Made by a program: the position numbers and the translations under genes. A model generated the notes under the pieces. The model searched no databases and was not told the origin of the DNA. It saw only the letters and a list, made by a program, of their open reading frames with translations. From assembly GCA_947588645.1 (NCBI GenBank), contig CANPYO010000014.1, positions 1 through 35,640 of the forward strand: 35,640 nucleotides of DNA, in the 5' to 3' direction. Numbering within the stretch: the stretch's first letter is position 1; each line of letters begins with the position of its first letter. Positions 15,877-22,769 of this stretch are shown here, piece after piece. This DNA is from an uncultured Akkermansia sp. (GTDB lineage: Bacteria; Verrucomicrobiota; Verrucomicrobiia; Verrucomicrobiales; Akkermansiaceae).

Positions 15877-16698
15877 ATGGCTCTGGAGCGGGATATTTTT
15901 TCGGAACTCACCGGCGTGAGCCGCTTGCTGTCGCGTCTGCGCGATTATCGGCAGCGTGAGTCTCTCTCCCCGGAGGAATGGTGCCTCGGCATGGTAGCTT
16001 TTGCTATCGCTGAAGCCGATCAACCTGAGCTGCCCGGGGAAGAATTTCCTCCACTTTATGCACAGTTCGAGAAAAAGGCAACGCCCGAATTGCGAGCCCA
16101 GTCTTTGTCTCGACTCAGCGCTTTTGTCGCCCGGCAACGTGGTGTGGGCTGGCGTGCTCTTCTACTTTACGCCGTGTCGGATTCTCACCCTTTGCTCGCC
16201 GCTCGAGCCTCTACCCTTGCTGTTACCATGGCCCCGCCTCAGCAGGAAATTCGCTTTGCCGGCGCTCTTGCACTCGTGCAACTTTTGCGGGCGCAAAAAC
16301 ACCCCTCTGCTGCCATCATGAGTGGGCTTCTCGCTCCTGCTGATCTGCGCTTGCTCCCAACTCTCACTCCGCTGCATAACATGCCAACGGATCAGTTGAC
16401 CTCTCTTCTTCCCGATTTGCATGGACAGCTCAATAGCTTGAGTTCCGCTTGGCTGCTGCCGCTCGCACAGGTTCCGGAGCTTTGCGAACCGCTTACCCTC
16501 GCGATGGAGCGCCTTGCCGCCTCCACAAAATTAGTAGCGGACGTTAACTATCCCATTCCCACATGGAGCTTTGCTTCTCCTGCACCACAACCGCTCCATG
16601 CGTGGTCGCTCTCGGAATTCCTTCCGCGTATCCTCCCTTCTCTCTCTCCCTACCTCTCAACTTCCCAACTTCAGCGTCTCCACACTGCTTTCGCATAA
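15877..16698 (+). CDS. Helical (HEAT-like) protein of unknown function
   Basis: The protein has 273 residues and begins 14 bases after the TPR-like gene. It is rich in Leu, Ala and Pro and appears almost wholly alpha-helical, with irregular helical pairs (WRALLLYAVSDSHPLLAARA, IRFAGALALVQLLRAQ) that suggest a HEAT-like solenoid. There is no signal peptide, membrane segment or catalytic motif. It contains 22-25 Leu-rich segments near 185-235 that end in Pro-rich loops. I do not recognise a family. Its place at the end of the operon suggests a link to the TPR-like and anchored proteins upstream. Confidence 0.62.
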   Translation: MALERDIFSELTGVSRLLSRLRDYRQRESLSPEEWCLGMVAFAIAEADQPELPGEEFPPLYAQFEKKATPELRAQSLSRLSAFVARQRGVGWRALLLYAVSDSHPLLAARASTLAVTMAPPQQEIRFAGALALVQLLRAQKHPSAAIMSGLLAPADLRLLPTLTPLHNMPTDQLTSLLPDLHGQLNSLSSAWLLPLAQVPELCEPLTLAMERLAASTKLVADVNYPIPTWSFASPAPQPLHAWSLSEFLPRILPSLSPYLSTSQLQRLHTAFA

Positions 16699-16747
16699 TT
16701 TTACTTGCCTTTCATCCTCTTTCGGTGTACAAATTGCGCACTTACAC

Positions 16748-16819
16748 GGCCTCGTAGTTCAATGGATAGAACGGCCCTCTCCTAAAGGGCAAATACAGGT
16801 TCGATTCCTGTCGGGGCTA
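16748..16819 (+). tRNA. tRNA-Arg (anticodon CCT)
   Basis: The 72 bases fold into a full cloverleaf: acceptor GGCCTCG / CGGGGCT, D stem GTTC / GAAC, anticodon stem GCCCT / AGGGC with loop CTCCTAA (anticodon CCT at 16781-16783, reading AGG), T stem ACAGG / CCTGT with loop TTCGATT, discriminator A. CCA is not encoded. The acceptor has two G-U pairs, including position 1-72, which is unusual at the end of the helix. Confidence 0.95.
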
Positions 16820-16878
16820 ATGCCCGTTTTCCCCCTATGTGAATTGCTGATGAGGGCAATTCGGGGGGAGCGGAGGGA

Positions 16879-16914
16879 GCTCAGCAGTAGGTTTTGGTCC
16901 TGAGCAGCTTTTTT
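16879..16914 (+). terminator. Possible terminator after the tRNA
   Basis: A 6-bp stem (GCTCAG / CTGAGC, 15-base loop) is followed after three bases by T6. An upstream hairpin (GAATTGC / GCAATTC, about 16841-16862) flanked by C5 and G6 may act with it. The tRNA precursor probably ends here. Confidence 0.5.
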
Positions 16915-16935
16915 AATTCGGGAGGGGAGAAAAGT

Positions 16936-17643
16936 TCATCTACCTCGATCTTCAGGAAAGTTGCGATAGCCGATGGGAAGAGGGGAATGACGGTCGAGCA
17001 GTGAACGGTCGTAGCGGCGAGTCGGGGGTGACATGTGACCGAGGGTATGTTCTGTGCGGAAGAAAAACTGGAGGTAGTAAGTTCCGGAGTAGCCGATTTG
17101 GGCGGCTTCGCGAATCATGCGAAGGATATCCGCCTCATCCAGGAGCGCCGGGTGCACAGTGGTACGTACCTCATGAGGAAGCTTGTACTGAAGCAAAAGA
17201 GCAAGAGACTTCCGGAATCGGTCGTAAAGTATTGAACCATCCGGCAACTTCCAAGAGCGATCGGAGGGCATTTTGTGATCGAGCGCGACATAATCGATGA
17301 GATGGTTTTGCAAGAGTGGTCGAAGAATCTGAGGATTGCTGCCGTTGGTATCAATTTTAATGAGGTAACCTAGCTCTTTAATCTGGGAGCAAAGTTCAAA
17401 AATATGGGGCACTAAAGTAGATTCTCCGCCGGAAAGCACGACAGCATCCAAAAAAGAACGACGTTCCTTGAGGAAAGCTATCTCGTCCACCACTCCGCGG
17501 TGCTGAGAAAGGGCAAGATCGGGGTTATAGCAGTAGGGACAACGCAAATTGCAGCCGTTGTACCAAAAAATACAGGCGGCCTTCTTGGGGTAATCCAGGA
17601 AGGTGAGCGGCGTGATATCCGAAGGATGAACAATGGGCGGCAT
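16936..17643 (-). CDS. nrdG: Anaerobic ribonucleotide reductase activating protein (radical SAM)
   Basis: The protein has 235 residues. CNLRCPYCYN gives the CxxxCxxC motif (Cys31, 35, 38) that holds the [4Fe-4S] cluster and S-adenosylmethionine. VVLSGGEST is the SAM-binding GGE motif, and the rest forms a partial TIM barrel. It is the activase that places the glycyl radical on class III NrdD. It is longer than E. coli NrdG (about 154) and resembles the NrdG2/pyruvate-formate-lyase-activase-like form. It is the third gene of the locus and lies behind a terminator-like hairpin. Confidence 0.9.
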   Translation of the reverse strand: MPPIVHPSDITPLTFLDYPKKAACIFWYNGCNLRCPYCYNPDLALSQHRGVVDEIAFLKERRSFLDAVVLSGGESTLVPHIFELCSQIKELGYLIKIDTNGSNPQILRPLLQNHLIDYVALDHKMPSDRSWKLPDGSILYDRFRKSLALLLQYKLPHEVRTTVHPALLDEADILRMIREAAQIGYSGTYYLQFFFRTEHTLGHMSPPTRRYDRSLLDRHSPLPIGYRNFPEDRGR

Positions 17644-17647
17644 GAAA

Positions 17648-17699
17648 GGAAAATAAAAACAAACCCCACGAAGCGGCTCAAGCAGCGCGAAACGTGGGG
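17648..17699 (-). terminator. Terminator or attenuator between the glycyl-radical gene and nrdG
   Basis: On the minus strand CCCCACG / CGTGGGG (7 bp, 22-base loop with an inner GC pairing) runs into TTTGTTTTTATTTT. The nrdG ATG is only about 20 bases from the stem, leaving no room for a promoter, so nrdG probably depends on read-through. Confidence 0.65.
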
Positions 17700-17704
17700 A
17701 AGGA

Positions 17705-17751
17705 AAGCGATCCCCCCGACTTCGCTCCCCGAATCAGAAGCGAAGGGGGGA
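17705..17751 (-). other. Strong stem-loop after the glycyl-radical gene
   Basis: CCCCC-CTTCGCT pairs with AGCGAAG-tc-GGGGG on the minus strand, giving about 12 base pairs with a short bulge. It has no T-run. It may protect the 3' end of the upstream message where transcription stops at the next hairpin. Confidence 0.55.
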
Positions 17752-17761
17752 ATCGGAAACA

Positions 17762-17974
17762 TCACTTCAGAATCGTGTCACCGCAGCAGCCGCAAGGCTC
17801 CACGAAGTGCTCACGCTCCTCGAACTCACCTTGCTTGCCGGCGTTGAACGTCTCCACGGGGCGATGGTATCCCATCACACGGGTATAGACGGTGCACTTG
17901 GAGCGCTCGCTCTCGTGCTCGGCCAGGATCTGCTCATCAGTTTTAACGACTGCTTTAATTTCTTCTTCTGTCAT
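17762..17974 (-). CDS. Separate glycyl-radical domain of class III ribonucleotide reductase
   Basis: The protein has 70 residues. Residues 27-57 (CTVYTRVMGYHRPV, then FNAGKQGEFEEREHF) match the C-terminal glycyl-radical segment normally fused to NrdD; Gly35 in RVMGY would carry the radical. The first 26 residues are acidic and not NrdD-like. The end is CGCCGD, so Cys27 and the three terminal Cys could bind metal. It starts with its own ATG 26 bases after the stop of the 706-residue NrdD, which itself ends naturally after the CPIC half of the zinc site. I infer a two-chain enzyme, comparable in principle to YfiD supplying a radical domain to pyruvate formate-lyase. Confidence 0.8.
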   Translation of the reverse strand: MTEEEIKAVVKTDEQILAEHESERSKCTVYTRVMGYHRPVETFNAGKQGEFEEREHFVEPCGCCGDTILK

Positions 17975-18000
17975 GGTTTATTTATGGGTTAGGAAATGCT

Positions 18001-20121
18001 TTAGAAAAGAGGCAATTCGGGCTGTTCTTCGGCGCGGGCCTTGGCGATGAGTTCTTCATCACAAATCGGGCAGTAGTCATGGCGCCCCTTGAGGTAGCCG
18101 TGCTTGTCGCACACGGAGAAAAGCGGCGTAACCGTAATATAAGGCATCTTGAAATTCGTAAGCACCTTGCGCACGATGTCACGGCAAGCCTCCGGAGAGG
18201 AAATAGCCTCGTTCATGTACATGTGGAATACCGTACCGCCGGTGTAGCAGCACTGGAGCTTGTCCTGCATGTGAAGAGCCTTGAAGAGATCACTTGTGTA
18301 ATTGGCTGGAAGCTGAGAACTGTTGGTGTAGTAACGGTGCCCCGGCGTGCCTGCCTGGATGATGTCCGGGAAGCGCTTGGCATCCTCACGAGCAAAACGG
18401 TGAGTAGTTCCTTCTGCCGGAGTAGCCTCCAAATTGTAGAGATTGCCGGTTTCTTCCTGATAGCTACGAATGCGCTCACGCATGAAATGCAGAACCTCCT
18501 CCGCAAAGGCAATTCCATCGGGAGTGGCGGTGTTCATGGTATCACCGGAAAAATTACGCAACATCTCATTGATGCCATTCAGTCCGATAGTCGAGAAGTG
18601 ATTGCGCAGGTGAGGCAGATAACGCTTCGTGTAGGGGTACAGACCGCGGTCATAGAGCGTATTGATAAACACGCGCTTCTTCTCCAGTGTACTCTTGGCC
18701 AGATCCATCAGCTCTGCCAGTTTACTGTAGAGCAAATTCCTATTGCCCTTGTACAGGTAACCGAGACGAGCCATATTGATGGTGACCACACCGATGGAGC
18801 CTGTCATTTCCGCTGAACCAAACAAGCCGCCGCCGCGCTTGAGCAATTCGCGCAGGTCCAGTTGCAAACGGCAGCACATGGAACGCACCGCATCCGGTTT
18901 GTACGCTTCTTCATCGATGACTTTGTTGCCATTCTCGTCGATCTTGTACTGAGAACCAACAAAGTTTTGGAAGTAGGAAGAGCCTATCTTAGCCGCATTG
19001 GCAAAGAGCAGAGGCACATTTTCGCCATCCCAGTCAAAATCCTCTGTGATATTCACGGTAGGGATGGGGAAGGTGAAGGGTTGCCCAGTGCTATCTCCCT
19101 CGGTAAGTACCTCGTAGAAAGCTTTTTGGATGACTGTCATCTCCGGCTGGAAATGCTTGTAGGTCATGCCTGTGAGTGACTCCGCCCCGCGTTCTTTGGC
19201 GAGAGCCGCGAGCTTTTCATCGTGCAGATTTTCGAAGATATGCGCGCCTCCGGAGAAAGGAGGCTGCTCGCGCAAGTCGCGCGGCACCGTCCAGTCAATG
19301 GTTACATTAGTGAATGGGCTTTGTCCCCAGCGGGACGGTACATTCAGGTTGTACACAAAGCTGCGAAGCGCTTTCTTCACTTCCCCATAAGGGAGCTGGT
19401 CGCGGAAGAGGTAGGGAGAAAGGTACGTATCAAAAGAACTGAAAGCTTGCGCTCCCGCCCACTCACTTTGCAAAATGCCCAAGAAATTGGCCATCTGTCC
19501 CAGAGCCTCACGGAAATGTTTGGGAGGACGGCTATTCACGCGACTACGCACGCCGTTAAATCCCTCGTTGAGTAAGTTGCGCAAGCTCCATCCGGCGCAG
19601 TAGCCGGTGAGGCAATCCAAGTCGTGAATGTGGTAATCGCCGTTGCGATGAGCAGCGCCCTCATCCGGAGAGTAGACCTGGTCAAGCCAGTAGTTGGCAA
19701 TCACCTTGCCGGCGGTGTTGTTCACGAGCCCGGCGTTGGAATAAGTCGTGTTGGAATTGGCCTTGATACGCCAGTCAATATTGCCGATGTACTCCTCGAT
19801 GGCCTGCTTGCAATCTACCCACGTGTTGCCCTGATACATGCCGGCAATCTGCTCGCGCTGCAGCTTGTGCAAAAAGCGGTACTTAATGAAGTTACGAGCG
19901 GTCTCAAACGCCCCGGCCTTCATCAGCTCACTCTCGATGAGATCCTGCACCTTTTCCACCGGCAGGTACTCCTCACCCTTGATGGCATCCAGCACACTTG
20001 TGTAAACCAGCGGATTATACTCCTCTTGGGATGCGTGAAAAGCTTTCTCGATGGCCTGCTGAATCTTGTAGGCCTCAAAACGCTCGCGCTTCCCATTGCG
20101 TTTGATGATTTGCTGCGGCAT
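18001..20121 (-). CDS. nrdD: Anaerobic ribonucleoside-triphosphate reductase, large part
   Basis: The protein has 706 residues. It reduces ribonucleotides to deoxyribonucleotides without oxygen. An ATP-cone covers about 1-95 (IIKRNGKRERFEAYKIQQAI). The barrel core includes YHIHDLDCLTGYCAGWSL, NVPSRWGQSPFTNVTIDWTV and the substrate-pocket stretch LQCCYTGGTVFHMYMNEA. The C-terminus has Cys-x-x-His (CDKHGY) and CPIC, parts of the zinc site, then ends ELPLF without the RVxGY glycyl-radical motif, which is on the next gene. Length and core are otherwise complete, so this is a split, not a decayed, enzyme. Upstream lie a promoter and two NrdR-type boxes. Confidence 0.93.
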   Translation of the reverse strand: MPQQIIKRNGKRERFEAYKIQQAIEKAFHASQEEYNPLVYTSVLDAIKGEEYLPVEKVQDLIESELMKAGAFETARNFIKYRFLHKLQREQIAGMYQGNTWVDCKQAIEEYIGNIDWRIKANSNTTYSNAGLVNNTAGKVIANYWLDQVYSPDEGAAHRNGDYHIHDLDCLTGYCAGWSLRNLLNEGFNGVRSRVNSRPPKHFREALGQMANFLGILQSEWAGAQAFSSFDTYLSPYLFRDQLPYGEVKKALRSFVYNLNVPSRWGQSPFTNVTIDWTVPRDLREQPPFSGGAHIFENLHDEKLAALAKERGAESLTGMTYKHFQPEMTVIQKAFYEVLTEGDSTGQPFTFPIPTVNITEDFDWDGENVPLLFANAAKIGSSYFQNFVGSQYKIDENGNKVIDEEAYKPDAVRSMCCRLQLDLRELLKRGGGLFGSAEMTGSIGVVTINMARLGYLYKGNRNLLYSKLAELMDLAKSTLEKKRVFINTLYDRGLYPYTKRYLPHLRNHFSTIGLNGINEMLRNFSGDTMNTATPDGIAFAEEVLHFMRERIRSYQEETGNLYNLEATPAEGTTHRFAREDAKRFPDIIQAGTPGHRYYTNSSQLPANYTSDLFKALHMQDKLQCCYTGGTVFHMYMNEAISSPEACRDIVRKVLTNFKMPYITVTPLFSVCDKHGYLKGRHDYCPICDEELIAKARAEEQPELPLF

Positions 20122-20387
20122 GATTGTATGAGAGATTGATGATGTTCATGAATCGAGACGGAGCAAGAGCCGCCACGTGCGCGCAACGGATGCTCCCCGA
20201 GAAGTCAGCCTCTTTTTCTTTTTCCCTACCCGACTCGCTCGGTCGCACCCCGGATCGACACGCCGTGGTCCACTTGTCCGGGTATCCGAAGATGCTGCGC
20301 GTTCTGTACTCGATACGGGCTCGCGCCCTCTGCTCCCCCGCGCTTGGTTCCGGATGACCCGTTCCCGTCCGTCCTCGGATGAGCGCG
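20122..20387 (-). other. Long leader of the nrdD operon
   Basis: About 260 bases between the best promoter and the nrdD ATG. It is G+C-rich on the transcript and can pair in several places, for example CCCGGA / TCCGGG (around 20253-20285) and GGAGCA / TGCTCC (around 20159-20195). Short open frames here do not look like proteins. I do not recognise a known riboswitch; cobalamin-riboswitch core motifs were looked for and not found. Confidence 0.4.
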
Positions 20388-20416
20388 AATTTAGCACAAC
20401 ACCCCCAACCTGACAA
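20388..20416 (-). promoter_or_regulatory. Candidate promoter of the nrdD operon
   Basis: On the minus strand TTGTCA (20411-20416), a 17-base spacer and TAAATT (20388-20393) would start transcription near 20381. The NrdR-type boxes lie just upstream of it. Confidence 0.5.
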
Positions 20417-20445
20417 GAGAAAATTTTTCTCGATTAATTTCCAAT

Positions 20446-20493
20446 ACGCAAAATATATGATCGTTTTTTCAAATTTTACGCAATATATTGTGT
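20446..20493. promoter_or_regulatory. Tandem NrdR-type boxes
   Basis: ACGCAATATATTGTGT (20478-20493) fits the NrdR box (acaCwAtATaTwGtgt) at 15 of 16 places. ACGCAAAATATATGAT (20446-20461) is a weaker second copy. They are 32 bases centre to centre, the helical phasing reported for NrdR pairs. NrdR represses ribonucleotide reductase genes when dATP is high, so control of the nrdD operon is strongly suggested. Confidence 0.75.
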
Positions 20494-20514
20494 CGATTGT
20501 TTGAAAAATCGACA
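20491..20514. promoter_or_regulatory. 8-bp inverted repeat beside the NrdR box
   Basis: TGTCGATT and AATCGACA form a perfect inverted repeat with an 8-base spacer, overlapping the better NrdR box by three bases. It may be a second operator. It does not fit the FNR consensus. Confidence 0.4.
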
Positions 20515-20684
20515 AACCGCATCTTCCATCCTCTTTCATTATCAAAGAACATTTTTGAGCAACCGCGATGGCATCAGATACCCAAGATGGTGGGGCAAAA
20601 AAAATTACGGAAAACTTAAAGGAGCGAGCATTCTTCCCTTTCAGAGGGAGACCACATTGAGCCAGATGTTTCTCAGAGTTGGCT

Positions 20685-20760
20685 CCCCTTTGGGACCGCA
20701 TCGCTCATTTTGTCATAGAAAATGCGATTGCCATTTCCGAGTTAAGATTTTGAAAATTCG
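20685..20760 (+). repeat. Degenerate fragment of interspersed repeat family 1
   Basis: ATAGAAAATGCGATTGCCATTTCC resembles the TTAGAAAATGCGGCTGCCATTTACG start of copy A at 6629. The rest is worn. From 20515 to 20838 no believable gene is seen. Confidence 0.45.
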
Positions 20761-20838
20761 TGCTCGGGAATAAGCCCGATGAACCGGCTGGGGAGGTAGA
20801 GAAAATACTCGGATGTTTAATCATCCATCAGATACGTC

Positions 20839-22752
20839 TCAGCCCCACACGCGCGAGGAAGCATCGCTAGGCATGCGCCAATCACCACGCGGGGAGAGGG
20901 AAATGGTGCCGACCTTCGGCCCGTCCGGGACGCAACTGCGCTTATACTGCTGAGCAAAGAAGCGGTGCAGGAAAGTTCCCAGCGTGCGTTGAATGGTCTC
21001 CTCATCGTAATCATGGTTCCATACACGTCGGGCAAGCTCAAGCAACTTCTGCGGAGAAGCCCCATATTTGATGAAATGGTAAAGGAAGAAGTCATGTAAA
21101 TCGTACGGACCAAGCAACCCCTCCGTCTTCTGTTCTACCGTGCCATCATCCGAAGGGGGCAAGAGTTCCGGACTCACCGGTGTGTCGATAATGTCCTGCA
21201 ACACGTCGGCAAGATCCGGCGAGCTGCTTCGACCCACATGCGCAATGAGACAGCGGATGAGCGTCTTGGGGATGGAACAATTCACGGCGTACATGCTCAT
21301 GTGATCGCCATTGTAGGTAGACCAGCCAAGGGCTATCTCGGAGAGATCACCGGTCCCCACCACGAGCCCCCGGTGCATGTTGGCCATATTCATGAGAATC
21401 TGTGTACGCTCGCGAGCCTGTACATTTTCGTAGGTCGTCGTGCGCTGAGATGGGTCAAAGCCTAAGTGGTCAAATTCTTTCATACAAGCATCACGAATAT
21501 CAACCTCGACGAGGCTCGCGCCCACAAGCTGAGCCAGGCGCACAGCATTATCATGGGTGCGGTCGGTGGTGCCGAAGCCGGGCATTGTGATCGCTCGAAT
21601 GCAGCTCGGATCCATACTCAGCTGCTCGCACGCCCGCGCGCACACCAACAGAGCCAGTGAACTGTCCAACCCTCCGGATACACCAAGCACCAGGCTCTTC
21701 GCTCCGGTGTGCTCCATGCGTTTGGCAAGCCCTGTCGCCTGGATATTCAGAATATCTTCACAACGCTCCTCGGTTTGCGCAGGAGACGGCAGGAATGGAC
21801 GTTTCTGCAGGCGTGCAAACCGCAAATCACACTCTTCCGGCAGGGGAGAAAGATCAATCATGCGGACATCCTGCCACTCCCGAGGCAGACGGTTCTCGTT
21901 GTATGAACTCTCGCTCATGCGAGCCGCGCTCAGGCGCTCCACATCCACATCCGCACATGTAAGCGTGGTACTGCGAGAAAAGCGTTCACTCTCCGCAGCG
22001 ATACGACCATTTTCCGCGATGAGCGCATGACCGCTATACACGACATCCTGCGAACTCTCTCCCACCCCGGCAGAGGCCAGCGCGTACGCACACAGGCACG
22101 TGCCACTTTGCTGTGTCACTAATTGGCGACGGTAGTGCGCCTTTCCGGCCATCTCAGTACTGGCGCAAGGGTTGAAAATCACGCGTGCTCCCAACAGCGC
22201 TAGCCGCGAACTGGGCGGCAGCACCGACCATAAATCTTCGCAAATCTCAACACCAAACACGAGACCTTCCCCGTCGGAGAACAGCAAGTCTGTACCGATG
22301 GGGACCTCACCGAAGCCAGGCAGTTCCACATGTCGAGCACGTAAATCCGACGCAGGACGAAACTGTCGGCGATCGTAAAATTCACGATAATTAGGCAACA
22401 CGCTCTTGGGCACCAAGCCACGCACCTGTCCGCGCTGCAGAACCACCGCCACGTTGTAAAGAGCATCCTGCACGACAAGGGGAATCGTCGTGATAAACAC
22501 GCAAGAGAGTTCCGCCGTCCGCTCTGCAAAGCTTTTCAAACCGGAGAGGGCGGCGCGCTGTAGTGTGGGCTGAAAGAATAAATCCCCGCACGTGTACCCC
22601 GTAAGGCTCATTTCAGGGAAAAGCACGGCGTGCGCCCCTAAATCAGCAGCATCGTGCGCAGCATTCACGATGGCCTCCGTATTGCCCGGCACATCTGCCA
22701 CACGAATAGGCGGCACGGCGGCCACGAGTCGATAATAACCGTATGTTGCCAT
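20839..22752 (-). CDS. nadE: Glutamine-dependent NAD+ synthetase
   Basis: The protein has 637 residues, a two-domain NadE. The N-terminal nitrilase-type glutaminase has the triad Glu47 (FPEMS), Lys116 (VPKSVLPNYREFYDRRQF) and Cys171 (GVEICEDLW). It passes ammonia to the C-terminal synthetase with the ATP-pyrophosphatase loop LGVSGGLDSS (about 360) and TGDLSEIALGWSTYNGDHM. It makes NAD+ from deamido-NAD+. The start MATYGYYRLVAAVPP was chosen; the frame is open 25 codons further, but these would overlap proS. It begins 17 bases after the proS stop, so the two form an operon. No Shine-Dalgarno sequence is visible. Confidence 0.94.
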   Translation of the reverse strand: MATYGYYRLVAAVPPIRVADVPGNTEAIVNAAHDAADLGAHAVLFPEMSLTGYTCGDLFFQPTLQRAALSGLKSFAERTAELSCVFITTIPLVVQDALYNVAVVLQRGQVRGLVPKSVLPNYREFYDRRQFRPASDLRARHVELPGFGEVPIGTDLLFSDGEGLVFGVEICEDLWSVLPPSSRLALLGARVIFNPCASTEMAGKAHYRRQLVTQQSGTCLCAYALASAGVGESSQDVVYSGHALIAENGRIAAESERFSRSTTLTCADVDVERLSAARMSESSYNENRLPREWQDVRMIDLSPLPEECDLRFARLQKRPFLPSPAQTEERCEDILNIQATGLAKRMEHTGAKSLVLGVSGGLDSSLALLVCARACEQLSMDPSCIRAITMPGFGTTDRTHDNAVRLAQLVGASLVEVDIRDACMKEFDHLGFDPSQRTTTYENVQARERTQILMNMANMHRGLVVGTGDLSEIALGWSTYNGDHMSMYAVNCSIPKTLIRCLIAHVGRSSSPDLADVLQDIIDTPVSPELLPPSDDGTVEQKTEGLLGPYDLHDFFLYHFIKYGASPQKLLELARRVWNHDYDEETIQRTLGTFLHRFFAQQYKRSCVPDGPKVGTISLSPRGDWRMPSDASSRVWG

Positions 22753-22769
22753 GAGAGACAAAGGGAAAA

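Noticed and set aside
20122-20387. Cobalamin riboswitch in the nrdD leader
   Set aside because: The conserved B12-box and core motifs could not be found.
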